Assembly (NCBI RefSeq): GCF_022414535.1
Contig: NZ_JADWYM010000049.1
Location: 1-48,280 of the forward strand
DNA from: Streptomyces sp. MUM 2J
Lineage (GTDB): Bacteria > Actinomycetota > Actinomycetes > Streptomycetales > Streptomycetaceae
Length of the DNA stretch: 48,280 nucleotides
Reading direction: 5' to 3'
Positions 32,475-41,068 of this stretch are shown piece by piece. The notes beneath the pieces were generated by a model. It saw only the letters and a list, made by a program, of their open reading frames with translations. It did not search any database and had not been told where the DNA came from. Numbering within the stretch: position 1 is the stretch's first letter; every line of letters begins with the position of its first letter. A program made the position numbers and the translations under genes.

Positions 32475-34109
32475 TCACTGATCCTTGCTGGGGTTCGGTC
32501 GTCCGGGTGCCTGTCCGCCCGAGGGCCGCGACGGCGGCGGGGGCGTGACGGAGGGCCCGGAGCCCGAGGTGGTTCCTGATGCGGAGGAGGGAGTGGCGGG
32601 CGGGGTCGGGCCCGAAGTGCCCGGACTGGGCGGCGACGGCGAGGGCGGCTGAACAGTGCTCGGTGCCCCGTTAGCTCCCGGCGGGCGTCCGGCCGAGGCG
32701 TGGCCACCGGCCGAGGACCAGTCCGGCAGGGACGAGCTGACAACCGGGTCGGAGGTTGCTCCCTGCGGACGTGCGGCGGTCGGTGCTCCGGACGAACCAG
32801 AGGTATCCTCGCCGCCCTGCTGGCCTTCGGCCTGTTCAGGCTTGCCGCCGCCTGCGGCGTTGGTGCCCTGTGCGCCCGGGGACTGGGCAGCCTTGTTCTT
32901 CGCGACGTCGACGCCGGCCTTAGCGACGGCGGCCCCGGCTGCGACGGGTCCGGCCATTGCCGTTCCGCCGCCCATCTTCGCGCCCGCGGTCTTGGCACCG
33001 GCGGACTTGGAGCCGCCGACCAAGGAGTCCTGCACCCGCGCGCCCATCGCCCGGTTGGCGTGCTGGCCAGGACCGTCGATCGCGGCGGCCGGGCCGGAGG
33101 ACTGGGCGCTCTTCCGGTCGTGGTGGAGGCTGGCCATCTCGTCGCCGAAGGCAGGCACCCACTTGTAGAGGGTGGCGGACGCGAATACGGCGAGCAGGAG
33201 GATCAGCGCGCCGACCAGGGTCTTGGAGACCGCGTCGGACATGCTTCCCGAGGTGTCGCTGAGGATCGCGCCGCCGAGGCCGAGTAGGGCGAAGAGGACC
33301 GGCTTGCTCAGGCCGATGGCGAAGATGGCACCGAACCACTTCTTGCTCTTGTTCCACAGGTCGCGGTCGACCAGCCCCGCATTGACGATGGGCCCGAGTG
33401 CGACAGCCACGTAGATGGCCGCGCTGCGGATCAGCAGCTCGATCCACATCAGCAGCGCGCCGCACATCATGATCAGGTTGACGACCAGCAGCTGTCCCAC
33501 GCCCTCGGTGGGGTTCGAGGCCATGACCTTGAGGATGTTCTCCAGGAACGGCTTGAAGTTCGAGGTCGCGTACGGCTCGAAGATGGCCGTGACCTCGTCA
33601 ATCGCCTTCATGAGCAGCGCGATCGCACCCGGCGTCATCGCGTTGACCACGAACTGGAGGAGCAGGAAGCCGATCGCCTCGGAGACCGCGGTGGTGACGG
33701 CGACTCCGCGGACCGCCCTCTTGGCCACGGCGATCAGCCACAGGGCCACGGTGAGCAGGCTGGAGGCCGCGAAGATGATCGCGTACTGCTTCAGGAAGCC
33801 GGGGCTCGTGAGGTCGATCTTCGTGGTGTTCTGGATCAACTCCAACATTTTTCTCAGAAACCAAATGTTGGCCTCGGTGAGCTTCTGGAGCAGGAACCCC
33901 AGCGGGTCCTTGACGAAATCGATGGCAGCCTTCGCCTCGCACACCATCGGGATGTAGCAGAAGGGATTCGCGACCGCCGAGGGCACGAACACGAACCCGA
34001 TGATCACGTTGACCATCGCCACCGCCTGGAGTCGGCGGCGCCAGCGACCCGGCGTTCCCCATTCGACGGTCAGCAGGCCGGGGGCGTCATCACGCAGTCG
34101 CAGGCGCAT
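32475..34109 (-). CDS. VirB6/TrbL-like polytopic channel protein
   Basis: A 544-aa protein. ATG 34109 has GGGGGGT 7 nt ahead; GTG 34118 is an alternative. A signal-like first helix (VNVIIGFVFVPSAVA) is followed by about five to six membrane helices (for example YAIIFAASSLLTVALWLIAV, LVVNLIMMCGALLMWIELLI, TLVGALILLLAVFASATLY). From about 320 on it is a long Gly/Ser/Pro/Ala-rich low-complexity tail. This is typical of VirB6/TrbL proteins that form the inner-membrane part of the DNA channel. It overlaps the VirB8-like gene by 20 nt. Confidence 0.8.
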   Translation of the reverse strand: MRLRLRDDAPGLLTVEWGTPGRWRRRLQAVAMVNVIIGFVFVPSAVANPFCYIPMVCEAKAAIDFVKDPLGFLLQKLTEANIWFLRKMLELIQNTTKIDLTSPGFLKQYAIIFAASSLLTVALWLIAVAKRAVRGVAVTTAVSEAIGFLLLQFVVNAMTPGAIALLMKAIDEVTAIFEPYATSNFKPFLENILKVMASNPTEGVGQLLVVNLIMMCGALLMWIELLIRSAAIYVAVALGPIVNAGLVDRDLWNKSKKWFGAIFAIGLSKPVLFALLGLGGAILSDTSGSMSDAVSKTLVGALILLLAVFASATLYKWVPAFGDEMASLHHDRKSAQSSGPAAAIDGPGQHANRAMGARVQDSLVGGSKSAGAKTAGAKMGGGTAMAGPVAAGAAVAKAGVDVAKNKAAQSPGAQGTNAAGGGKPEQAEGQQGGEDTSGSSGAPTAARPQGATSDPVVSSSLPDWSSAGGHASAGRPPGANGAPSTVQPPSPSPPSPGTSGPTPPATPSSASGTTSGSGPSVTPPPPSRPSGGQAPGRPNPSKDQ

Positions 34110-35400
34110 TGCTGGCACCCCCCACGTCCGCGAAGCTGTCGGCCGGGTCCGCTTCCTGCATGGCGGGCGGCGACGGTACGAGCGGTTCGGACGGGGTGAC
34201 GGCCGTCGTCTTCCAGGTGCCGTGCTCCCAGACCAGATCCACGGTCATCCGCAGGAAGGCGACCTGGGGACGTTGCGTCTCGTCCTTCCCGGCGACGCCG
34301 CCCACCGACGCCGTCCACAGCTCGATGCTTGCGGCCTGGTCGGAGTAGGAGATCGAGCGGGTGGCGAGCGCTGCGGTCCGCGTGATCAGTTCGCTGCCGT
34401 CGGCGGTCGTGCCGTCCCGGCCTACCCCCCTGTTCTCCGTGACCAGTCGAGCCGTCGAGTCGCTGTCCGACGTGACCGAGTGCAGCACGCTCGACGCGGC
34501 GGTGGCCGTCAGCATCCGGTGCCGCCAGTCTTCATTGGTGAAGAACCGCGGGTCGCCGTAGAGCATGGTGGCGCTGACGGCGGCTGCACGCGCGCCGCGC
34601 TCATCGTGTGAGTACGGGGCCGGGAAGCCGCTCCGGCCCTCGGCGCCGCTGAGCACGGGGCTTTCTGCAGCGGCGGCAACGTAGTCCGAGAAGTCGCCCG
34701 GCACGTTGGACGCCTGCCGTACGTCGATCGGAGCGACCAGCCCCGAGGAGGCCGAACTGTCCTTCAGCTTCCAGTCGTTCGACTCCCAGGTGAGCGTGAC
34801 CGTCACCGACTGGAAGCCCGCCTTCGGCGTCGCGTGCCCGGCCGTGCTGCCGCGCACGGTCGTCGTCCACAACCGCACCATCGCGCCGTGGGCGTCCGAG
34901 CTGAGCACGTGAGCGGAGAGGACGCCGGTACGGGCGACGGCCTTCTTGGCGGAGACCTTGGAGGTGTCCCCCCGCAGCGAGCCGGCCGCGTCACCGGCCG
35001 CGTGGTCGGCCTTCTTCACCGCCGCTTCGGCCGTGCCCTTGGCCGCCATGACGGCCACCGCCGCGTGCCGGGCGTCCTTGTCCGTGAGGAAGCGCGAACT
35101 TCCGGCAACGGTCGTGTAGTTGGCTGCCGCTGCCTTGGCGCCGGAGCGGGTGTGCGGGTAGCCGACGGGCACGCCGTGCAGCTCGCGCACACCTTCGCCG
35201 CTCTGCTGAGGAGCCGAGTGTGCAGGTGCGGACGCGGAGGGGGCCGCAGCCGGAGGGGTACCGGTCGCCATGCTGACGACCACCCCGGCCGCGGTGACCA
35301 CCGCAGCACCGCCGGCCGCGATGCCCCAGAGCTTCGCCGACGGGCGGCGCGCTCCGCTGGTCTTCGAGGAGGAAACGTTCCTCCGGGATCGGGGAGCCAT
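34090..35400 (-). CDS. VirB8/TcpC-like membrane protein with duplicated domain
   Basis: A 436-aa protein from ATG 35400. A basic cytosolic start and one membrane helix (about 22-45: KLWGIAAGGAAVVTAAGVVV) leave the rest outside. The outside part holds two related halves. GVPVGYPHTRSGAKAAAANY with SSRFLTDKDARHAAVAV (about 76-120) recurs as GFPAPYSHDERGARAAAVSA with DPRFFTNEDWRHRMLTA (about 260-305). Two NTF2-like domains are the plan of TcpC/VirB8 proteins of Gram-positive conjugation systems, which scaffold the channel. The assignment rests on topology and duplication. Confidence 0.65.
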   Translation of the reverse strand: MAPRSRRNVSSSKTSGARRPSAKLWGIAAGGAAVVTAAGVVVSMATGTPPAAAPSASAPAHSAPQQSGEGVRELHGVPVGYPHTRSGAKAAAANYTTVAGSSRFLTDKDARHAAVAVMAAKGTAEAAVKKADHAAGDAAGSLRGDTSKVSAKKAVARTGVLSAHVLSSDAHGAMVRLWTTTVRGSTAGHATPKAGFQSVTVTLTWESNDWKLKDSSASSGLVAPIDVRQASNVPGDFSDYVAAAAESPVLSGAEGRSGFPAPYSHDERGARAAAVSATMLYGDPRFFTNEDWRHRMLTATAASSVLHSVTSDSDSTARLVTENRGVGRDGTTADGSELITRTAALATRSISYSDQAASIELWTASVGGVAGKDETQRPQVAFLRMTVDLVWEHGTWKTTAVTPSEPLVPSPPAMQEADPADSFADVGGASNAPATA

Positions 35401-35403
35401 AGG

Positions 35404-35742
35404 TCACACACCCATGCCGTACGTGATGGCGAAGATGGTGCCGAAGCTGGCCACGAGGAAGACGCAGGTCAGACCGCCGACCATCATCCCCTTGCCGCGC
35501 GAGCTGTCCATCGTGGAGTGGCCCTCACCGAACCAGCCCTTCGACTTGCCGACACCGGCGAGGAAGGCACCGGCGCCGACGACGAGGACGACGGCCGCGA
35601 TGACGCCGAGGATCACCTTCGCCGTCCCGCCGAGCTTGCCGAACGGGCCCCAGTCAGGCTTCACCCCGCTGACGACATCGGCACCGGCGGCGAGGGTCGT
35701 GTGCAGGGAGGGATCGGCAGCGGCAGAAAGGAGGTTGTGCAT
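35404..35742 (-). CDS. Small two-helix membrane protein of the conjugation operon
   Basis: A 112-aa protein from ATG 35742. Two membrane helices, AKVILGVIAAVVLVVGAGAF (about 41-62) and VGGLTCVFLVASFGTIFAIT (about 88-107), are joined by a basic loop (GKSKGWFGEGHSTMDSSRGK). The size and hairpin topology fit VirB2/TrbC-type or a small accessory subunit. It has no cleavable signal, so a pilin role is uncertain. It lies 3 bases from the VirB8-like gene. Confidence 0.65.
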   Translation of the reverse strand: MHNLLSAAADPSLHTTLAAGADVVSGVKPDWGPFGKLGGTAKVILGVIAAVVLVVGAGAFLAGVGKSKGWFGEGHSTMDSSRGKGMMVGGLTCVFLVASFGTIFAITYGMGV

Positions 35743-35791
35743 GTTCAGCCCCTTGGTGCTGTAGGAAATGGTTTGGGATGTTTTGGCGTGA

Positions 35792-36769
35792 TTAGCCGAC
35801 GTGCCGCATCGCGATGATCTGCGGTTTCCAGTAGCTGAGCGGCTTGATCCGCACCTGAGCGCCGGTGTGCGGGGCGTCGATGACCTGGCCGCCGCCGATG
35901 TACATGCCGACGTGCTCAGGTCCGGCGGAGCCGGGGACGGAGAACAGCAGGTCGCCCGGCGCGAGTTGGGAGACGGCCTTGACGGCGGTCCCTGCGTGGA
36001 CCTGGTCGTACGTGGTGCGCGGAAGGTTCACTCCCGCCGCTGACCAGGCCATCTTGGTGAGCGAGGAGCAGTCGCAGCCGCCCATGCCCTTGTACGGCAT
36101 GACGCAGCTGCCGCCCCACTGGTACCAAGTGCCCAGAGCGGTCTTCGCGGCCGTGATCGCGCGGGCGGCGCCCTTGCCGGCCGGAGCGTCCGGACGGACG
36201 GCGTCGGCCCACTTCGAGGCCAGCGAGCGGATGTTGCGGACGTAGTCGCGGGTCTCGGGATACGGGGGGATGCCGCCGTACTTGATCACCGCGCCGCCGC
36301 CCGCGTTGTAGGCCGCGAGCATGTTGTCCGTCGAGTCGCCCGGCACCTTCTTGACCTCGGCGGCCAAGGTGCAGTCGTAGGCCGCCTGCGCGGCGATGGC
36401 GTCCGCGGGGTTGCGGACGTCCTTGATCCCGTCCCCGTCGCCGTCCTTGCCGTGCTGGGCCCAGGTCCCCGGCATGAACTGAGCGATACCGAGGGCGCCG
36501 ACGGGCGAGGTCGCGCCCGAGTTGAAGTGGCTCTCTGTGTAGAGCTGAGCGGCCAGGAGCGAGGCTGTGACCTGCGGGCACTCGCCCGCGTATTTGTTGA
36601 TCAGCTCACGGACCCAGCCCGGTACGGGGGCGTCCGTCGTGATGCCGCCACCCGGACCGGCCTCCTGCGCGGAGGCGCTATCAGCCCCTCCGAACGTGGT
36701 CAGCATGGCGACACCGGTGATGAGCCCGGCCGTGACGAGCCCCAGGCTCGCTTGCGTGCCCTTGTTCAT
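35792..36769 (-). CDS. Bifunctional lytic transglycosylase / NlpC-P60 endopeptidase
   Basis: A 325-aa exported protein. The signal peptide (1-35) ends SASAQEA. The SLT-type muramidase domain (about 50-170) has AAQLYTESHFN with catalytic E79 and SPVGALGIAQFMPGTW. The NlpC/P60 domain (about 205-325) has DCSS with catalytic C234, HVGMYIGGG with H286 and a DAPHTG with H301. Together these cut glycan strands and stem peptides, opening the wall for the conjugation channel, like VirB1 and TcpG-type enzymes. It begins 9 bases after the lipoprotein gene. Confidence 0.9.
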   Translation of the reverse strand: MNKGTQASLGLVTAGLITGVAMLTTFGGADSASAQEAGPGGGITTDAPVPGWVRELINKYAGECPQVTASLLAAQLYTESHFNSGATSPVGALGIAQFMPGTWAQHGKDGDGDGIKDVRNPADAIAAQAAYDCTLAAEVKKVPGDSTDNMLAAYNAGGGAVIKYGGIPPYPETRDYVRNIRSLASKWADAVRPDAPAGKGAARAITAAKTALGTWYQWGGSCVMPYKGMGGCDCSSLTKMAWSAAGVNLPRTTYDQVHAGTAVKAVSQLAPGDLLFSVPGSAGPEHVGMYIGGGQVIDAPHTGAQVRIKPLSYWKPQIIAMRHVG

Positions 36770-36778
36770 CGCGGCCCG

Positions 36779-37387
36779 TCACGCCCAGGGCAAGGCGGTG
36801 ACGCGCCAGCCCTCGGAGGTGTGCTCCAGGCGGAGCGCGAGCTGTTCACTACTGCTGCGCGGGTGCCCGGACTTGGGGGTGGTCGTGAGGGTGTAGCTCA
36901 CGCGGACGAGAGCGGAGGAGGCCGTCACCGCGGGCGCACCGTCCGGAACCACGGCCGCCGTGACCTTGGCCGACTGGCGAGCCTTTTCGGCCCGCAGGGC
37001 GGCCCAGGCGGCATCCTGGCCCGGACGCTTCTGGGCGAGCACGCCCGCGAGTTCCCCCGAGGCGAGCCGGGCGGCCCGAGCGCCGGCATCCGCGTACGAG
37101 CTGTCTGCACCGTCGCGGGCGTCGTGCTCCGCGTAGGCCACGGCGAAGGCCCACGCGGTCCTCTCGACGTCGTTCGGGAGAGCGGCAGTTGAGGCGGATG
37201 CGGTAGCGCCGCTGTGCGGCGTCGCGGTGCCGGGGACGCCCGCCGAGACGGATCGCGGCTGTGCCGACGCAGTCGGGGCCGCGGAGGTGTCGTTGACCGC
37301 GCTGGAGCAGCCGGTCGACAGGAAGGCCAGAGAACCAGCCACTCCTATTGCGGCTGATATGGGTATGAAACGGGTGGATCGAGGCAT
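36779..37387 (-). CDS. Putative lipoprotein, first gene of the T4SS operon
   Basis: A 202-aa protein from ATG 37387. An n-region MPRSTRF, a hydrophobic stretch (ISAAIGVAGSLAFL) and a lipobox LSTGC (cleavage before C26) make it a lipoprotein. After a Ser/Thr/Ala linker the domain from about 75 (VERTAWAFAVAYAEHDARDG ... LEHTSEGWRVTALPW) has the form of an NTF2-like/conjugal-transfer accessory domain. The ribosome site is weak. It stands at the head of the leftward channel operon and may stabilise it at the outer membrane face. Confidence 0.65.
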   Translation of the reverse strand: MPRSTRFIPISAAIGVAGSLAFLSTGCSSAVNDTSAAPTASAQPRSVSAGVPGTATPHSGATASASTAALPNDVERTAWAFAVAYAEHDARDGADSSYADAGARAARLASGELAGVLAQKRPGQDAAWAALRAEKARQSAKVTAAVVPDGAPAVTASSALVRVSYTLTTTPKSGHPRSSSEQLALRLEHTSEGWRVTALPWA

Positions 37388-37823
37388 GCGGGGACCACAA
37401 CCTTGGTGCATGGGATTTCGGAAGAGCGAGCGGTGCGGCCCTGCGGGGGCGGAGGGCCGCACCACTCCTTCGCAGGAAGAAGGGGGATTCTCCCTGCGGG
37501 CTTTACCGGCGAAGGCCGGGGAAATCGCAAAGCAGGCCGGAGCGTGTAGCTCTATCTGCCTGTCTCATTTGCGGAAGGGTTCGATCGTGTTTCGCATTGG
37601 CGAGACGGTTGAGCTGCCGGGCGCGTTACTCATATCAAGGCCATCAGCCCCTTCCGTGATTCGGGCGAGATCGTGAGTGACCTCTACGGCCGGAAAGTGC
37701 CTTGTGGCGTTGGCCGTGCCTGAATCCTTGCAGGGGTTCGCGGACAACTCGAATCACGAAAAAAGCCGGAACTTAATTCCTGGAATTAAGTTCCGGCTTT
37801 CGTCCCGAGGGAGGTTTGAGGCC
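37388..37823. other. 436-bp gap between the two leftward operons
   Basis: No convincing gene. The short open frames on both strands lack ribosome sites and protein-like composition. It contains the terminator at 37762-37800 of the operon to the right. It should also hold the promoter of the T4SS operon to the left, but I could not place it. Confidence 0.45.
37762..37800 (-). terminator. Perfect 19-bp palindromic intrinsic terminator
   Basis: AAAGCCGGAACTTAATTCC (37762-37780) and its exact complement (37782-37800) are separated by one T. On the minus strand the stem ends in GGCTTTTTTCG, a true U tract, which is rare at this G+C content. It lies 23 bases after the stop of the 37824 gene and so ends the WhiB/replication operon. 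Its AT-rich stem differs from the surrounding sequence. Confidence 0.88.
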
Positions 37824-38372
37824 CTATGCGGACCCGTGGCGCAGGTGCTCGATCGCTACGCCGAGCCACGGCGCGGCGGGGCCGGACAGGAGCAGGGGCG
37901 CGCATGTGCTGTACGAGAGCACGACGGTGGCCGGTTCGGCGGTGACGCCGGTCAGGAGGGCGTGGTCGAACGGCATCCACTCGCGGGCGCCTCGCGGCAG
38001 GAGCCGCACCCCGGCCGAGGTGAGCACGACGCGGGCCGCGGTGTGATCGCGCCACTGGGGAAGGGCGGCGTCCTCCGCTTCCTGGCGCCGACGGGCGTCG
38101 AGGCGCCGGTTGCTCACCCACCGCCGGCCGAAGGTCGGGTGGTGCTCGAAGTACCCGTTCGAGGTCGGGTAGTCGACGTCCGTCCCGTAGAAGCGGGCGG
38201 CGGCACACAGCACATCGGCGAAGGCGAGTTCACCGGCCGCAAGGGCAAGGCCGCTCACCTGGACGGGCACAAGACCGCCTCCGTCGTGGAGGTGCTGCGC
38301 GAGCACGGACGCTGACTGTGCGGCATCGGCGCGGACGGTGTCCTCCGCCCGGTCGCGTCGGCGAGACCACAT
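37824..38372 (-). CDS. Hypothetical protein (182 aa), possible PH-like fold
   Basis: Starts at ATG 38372 with AGGAAGGA upstream. The N-terminus is charged (SRRRDRAEDTV). The middle has FYGTDVDYPTSNGYFEHHPT and RRWVSNRRLDARRR. The C-terminal third is strand-rich (TAARVVLTSAGVRLLPRG, WMPFDHALLTGVTAEPATVV) like a PH-type domain, though this is a visual guess. It is the last gene before the terminator at 37762-37800. Confidence 0.55.
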   Translation of the reverse strand: MWSRRRDRAEDTVRADAAQSASVLAQHLHDGGGLVPVQVSGLALAAGELAFADVLCAAARFYGTDVDYPTSNGYFEHHPTFGRRWVSNRRLDARRRQEAEDAALPQWRDHTAARVVLTSAGVRLLPRGAREWMPFDHALLTGVTAEPATVVLSYSTCAPLLLSGPAAPWLGVAIEHLRHGSA

Positions 38373-38456
38373 CGTCGTTCCTTCCTGATCAAGCGGGCCG
38401 GGCCGGGGCCTGCACGGCGCGAGCCGCCCAGGTCCCGGGCCCGTCATGAGATGCAA

Positions 38457-39572
38457 TCACCACAGGGCGCTGGAGGCAGCGGCGGGTGTCTTGGCCCCCT
38501 CGGCGTCCTCTTCCTTCAGCCGGGTCAGGAGCACCCCAAGGCGGTCGTTGCTGATCGCCTGGTGCTTGCGGACGGCGTCGCCGACAACCTCACGACTGAT
38601 CCGTCCGGCCTGGTCGCAGGCGGCCTGTGCGATGGGCAGCAGCTCCGTCAGCCAGTCGTCGTCCGCCTCCCGGTCCTGCGAGCCCTCCGGGCCGTCCGGG
38701 ACGGACGGCCCTTCCCCGTCCGCAGCATCGCGGACCGCCGCCGGAGCGGACGGATCGGCTGCCGACGAAGGACCGGTGGTCGGCCCCTGGCCCGGCGAGT
38801 CGGTGCCCGGTCCGTCCGCAGTCCCGTCGTCCGTCTGCCCGTCGTCCGGCTCCGCGGACGGGGAGGACGCCGCACCGGCCACGCCCGCAGGGCCCTCGGG
38901 CCGAGCCGCGACTTTCCGCAGGTCAACGGCGGGGGCGGGGGGCCCTACCGGTGCGGACGGACCGCCCGGCAGCGGTCGGGGTGCCGTCTGCCCGGGAGAT
39001 TCCAGCGGACGAGGCCCCGGCTCGACCGCGACGCGTTCGAGCGTCGGAGTCTCCTCCCGGACCGGTCCGGGACCGGTCTCCGTCCCGTCCGGGACCGCCC
39101 GCTCAGCCGTCCGCGCCATCAGGATGTAGAGGTGGACCGATCCCGCCAGCGCGAGCGGCGCGAGCATCGACAGGACCCCCACGACGCCGTCCGTCAGGTG
39201 CAGCGCGGACCGTCCGGCCTCCTGTGAGCCGTTCAGCGTGATCGCGTGCAGAGCGTTCGCGCCGAGACTCGCCCCGGTCGCCGAGAGGAACAGAACCCAC
39301 GCGTAGAACCGTGCGGCGAACCGCTCGTGACGCAGGAGAACGATGGCCCGCACTCCGTAGGCAATGAACCCGTCGATGAACACCGGGAACAGGAAGCTCA
39401 GGGTCTCCCTGGCGTGGATGGCGAGGGCGATCTGACGCAGTGCGTCGTACGAGAAGGCGAAGCCGGCCGCGCCGAGCAGGATGATCGCGCTGCGGTCCCA
39501 GGCCGTCATGCCGCGCAGGTTGTAGCCCTGCCGTTCGGTTCCCGCCGCCGTGTCTATGTGCGTGTGCGACAT
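38457..39572 (-). CDS. DUF2637 membrane protein (plasmid spread type)
   Basis: A 371-aa protein from ATG 39572 (TGATG overlap). Residues about 20-160 are the DUF2637 domain with four membrane helices, including AGFAFSYDALRQIALAIHAR and FPVFIDGFIAYGVRAIVLL. A long Pro/Gly/Ser-rich linker (about 165-295) follows. The C-terminal helical domain is WLTELLPIAQAACDQAGRIS ... LGVLLTRLKEE, probably DNA binding. DUF2637 proteins are found on many Streptomyces plasmids near transfer or spread genes; their mechanism is not known. Confidence 0.8.
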   Translation of the reverse strand: MSHTHIDTAAGTERQGYNLRGMTAWDRSAIILLGAAGFAFSYDALRQIALAIHARETLSFLFPVFIDGFIAYGVRAIVLLRHERFAARFYAWVLFLSATGASLGANALHAITLNGSQEAGRSALHLTDGVVGVLSMLAPLALAGSVHLYILMARTAERAVPDGTETGPGPVREETPTLERVAVEPGPRPLESPGQTAPRPLPGGPSAPVGPPAPAVDLRKVAARPEGPAGVAGAASSPSAEPDDGQTDDGTADGPGTDSPGQGPTTGPSSAADPSAPAAVRDAADGEGPSVPDGPEGSQDREADDDWLTELLPIAQAACDQAGRISREVVGDAVRKHQAISNDRLGVLLTRLKEEDAEGAKTPAAASSALW

Positions 39573-39991
39573 CAGAGGTTGCCCCCTTCGCGGGGCGCGA
39601 TGTCAGACCAGGCCGGGGTCTGCGAGAGGAGCTGTCCGAACTGCTCCAGAGACGTCACCTGGTGCACATGCTGACTCGGGCAGCTCACGCACGAGACCCG
39701 CAGCGAGATCCGTTCGGTGCCGCCTTGGTCGGTGTAGTAGAGCTCCAGGTGCTGGCCGCCGGTCGTGTCGAGCGAGGCGACGGCTTGCAGGTGCTCTTCA
39801 AAGCTCAGCAGGCCCAGCACCTCCCAGTCGAGCGTGACTGCGGCGTCCCCCAGGAGGGTGCGGGCGTACTTCGAGGCGGCCGTGATCGACCGTGGACCCC
39901 AGGTGCGGAACGCCGCCTCCCGAGCGGCCGTGCGCCTCTCCTCCGCGGTGGTGAGGTGCTTGGCCGCAGCGAACATGATCAGGTGACTCAT
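39572..39991 (-). CDS. Hypothetical protein (139 aa)
   Basis: Starts at ATG 39991 with GGAAGG 6 nt ahead, in an ATGA overlap with the DUF4326 gene, and overlaps the DUF2637 start by one base. It mixes helix (HLTTAEERRTAAREAAFRTW) and strand (HLELYYTDQGGTERISLRVS). A CVSC pair is near residue 102. I recognise no family. Confidence 0.55.
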   Translation of the reverse strand: MSHLIMFAAAKHLTTAEERRTAAREAAFRTWGPRSITAASKYARTLLGDAAVTLDWEVLGLLSFEEHLQAVASLDTTGGQHLELYYTDQGGTERISLRVSCVSCPSQHVHQVTSLEQFGQLLSQTPAWSDIAPREGGNL

Positions 39992-40338
39992 CGGGGGCCT
40001 TCCAGAAGATCGGTGGTGCGAAGTGCGGTTCCGTCGCCGGACTCGTTGGCGAGACGGAGAAGAACGTCCGCGTGGCACGGAGCGTCAAGAGCGCATGTGC
40101 ACATCAGGTCGAGCCCGTGCAGCGCTCGGGCGAAGCGAGCGGCGTAGTGGCGGCCTACCGGGCCCCGGAGCGTGGCGGCGAAGAGATCGACGGCTTCCGC
40201 GCCGTCCATCGGGGGACCGAGCGGCGAGCGCGCCCCGGCCACGAAGGGGTTCGCGTACCGGCTGAGCGGACCGACGTATGCACAGGCTGTGGACAGTGCG
40301 GCGGCATCGCGGGAGGCTCCGCGAAGGCGGACGGGCAT
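39988..40338 (-). CDS. DUF4326 protein
   Basis: A 116-aa protein from ATG 40338 in a TGATG overlap with the DnaC-like gene. The pattern PLSRYANPFVAG followed by a helix (AEAVDLFAATLRGPVGRHYA) and a LMCTCALDAPCHADVLLRLA ending is DUF4326 (PLSRYANPF, CxC...CHAD). The family occurs on phages and plasmids and may bind nucleotides, but this is unproven. The cysteines and CHAD are intact. Confidence 0.85.
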   Translation of the reverse strand: MPVRLRGASRDAAALSTACAYVGPLSRYANPFVAGARSPLGPPMDGAEAVDLFAATLRGPVGRHYAARFARALHGLDLMCTCALDAPCHADVLLRLANESGDGTALRTTDLLEGPR

Positions 40339-41066
40339 CAGGCCGCCCTCCCGCCACGACGCCGGTCGGCGCCGATCATCGGCACGAGGGTCGTGACCAT
40401 CTCCGCCAGGCGGCTCGCCACGCGCGCCCCGACGAAGTCGCTCAGGTCCGGACCGTTCTCGTCGCGGGCCGGAAGGTTGGACGTGATGATCGTCGGCAGG
40501 CAGTGGTTGTACCTGTAGTTGATCAGCCGGTACGTCACCTCCTCGGTCCATTCCGACGTCTTCGCCGTACCTAGGTCATCGAGGAACAGGTACTGGACCC
40601 GGCTGAGCCGTTGCAGCTCGTGTTCCGAGGCGCCCATGACCTGTGACGGCCGCAGGTTGCCGTACATGTCCGCCGAGTTCACGGCGATCAGCTCGAAGCG
40701 GTCCGGTGCGCCGGCCGCGATCCTTCGCAGGGCCCCGTACGCCTGGTGCGTCTTGCCCGTCCCCGTGAGGCCGGTGAGGAGCAGAGCACCAGCGGCGGCG
40801 TTGTCCGCAAGGGCGCGGTCGGCCCACTGGACGACCTCCGGCAGCGTGGCCTCCGCGTCACGGAACCGGGGAGGGGTCGCGCGCCGCCAGCGGGTCAGGG
40901 CGTAGTCGGCCCGAGCCCGGCTGTGCCATTCGAGGTCTCCGGGGTTCTCTTCCGGTGTCTCATCGGCAGGGTCGGAGTCCGGCACGACCTGAAGTCCCTT
41001 CGCAGCGAGTATTCGTTCCATGGCGCGCATTGACCTGGCGCTGCCCGCGCGTTCCGGCTCAGCCAT
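40338..41066 (-). CDS. DnaC/IstB-like ATPase (helicase loader type)
   Basis: A 242-aa protein from ATG 41066. Walker A is GLTGTGKT (99-106), Walker B LFLDDLG (160-166), and a sensor-like IITSNLP follows. An N-terminal helical part (about 1-85) would contact a helicase or the partner protein. It belongs to the DnaC/DnaI-like AAA+ group and lies 2 bases after the HTH gene 41069-41926. The pair recalls DnaD/DnaI-style loaders. It is likely the replication module of the element. Confidence 0.82.
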   Translation of the reverse strand: MAEPERAGSARSMRAMERILAAKGLQVVPDSDPADETPEENPGDLEWHSRARADYALTRWRRATPPRFRDAEATLPEVVQWADRALADNAAAGALLLTGLTGTGKTHQAYGALRRIAAGAPDRFELIAVNSADMYGNLRPSQVMGASEHELQRLSRVQYLFLDDLGTAKTSEWTEEVTYRLINYRYNHCLPTIITSNLPARDENGPDLSDFVGARVASRLAEMVTTLVPMIGADRRRGGRAA

Positions 41067-41068
41067 GA

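Noticed and set aside
37565..37747. 60-aa open frame on the minus strand in the gap between operons
   Set aside because: No ribosome site, unconvincing composition, and it runs towards the T4SS promoter area next to the terminator at 37762-37800.
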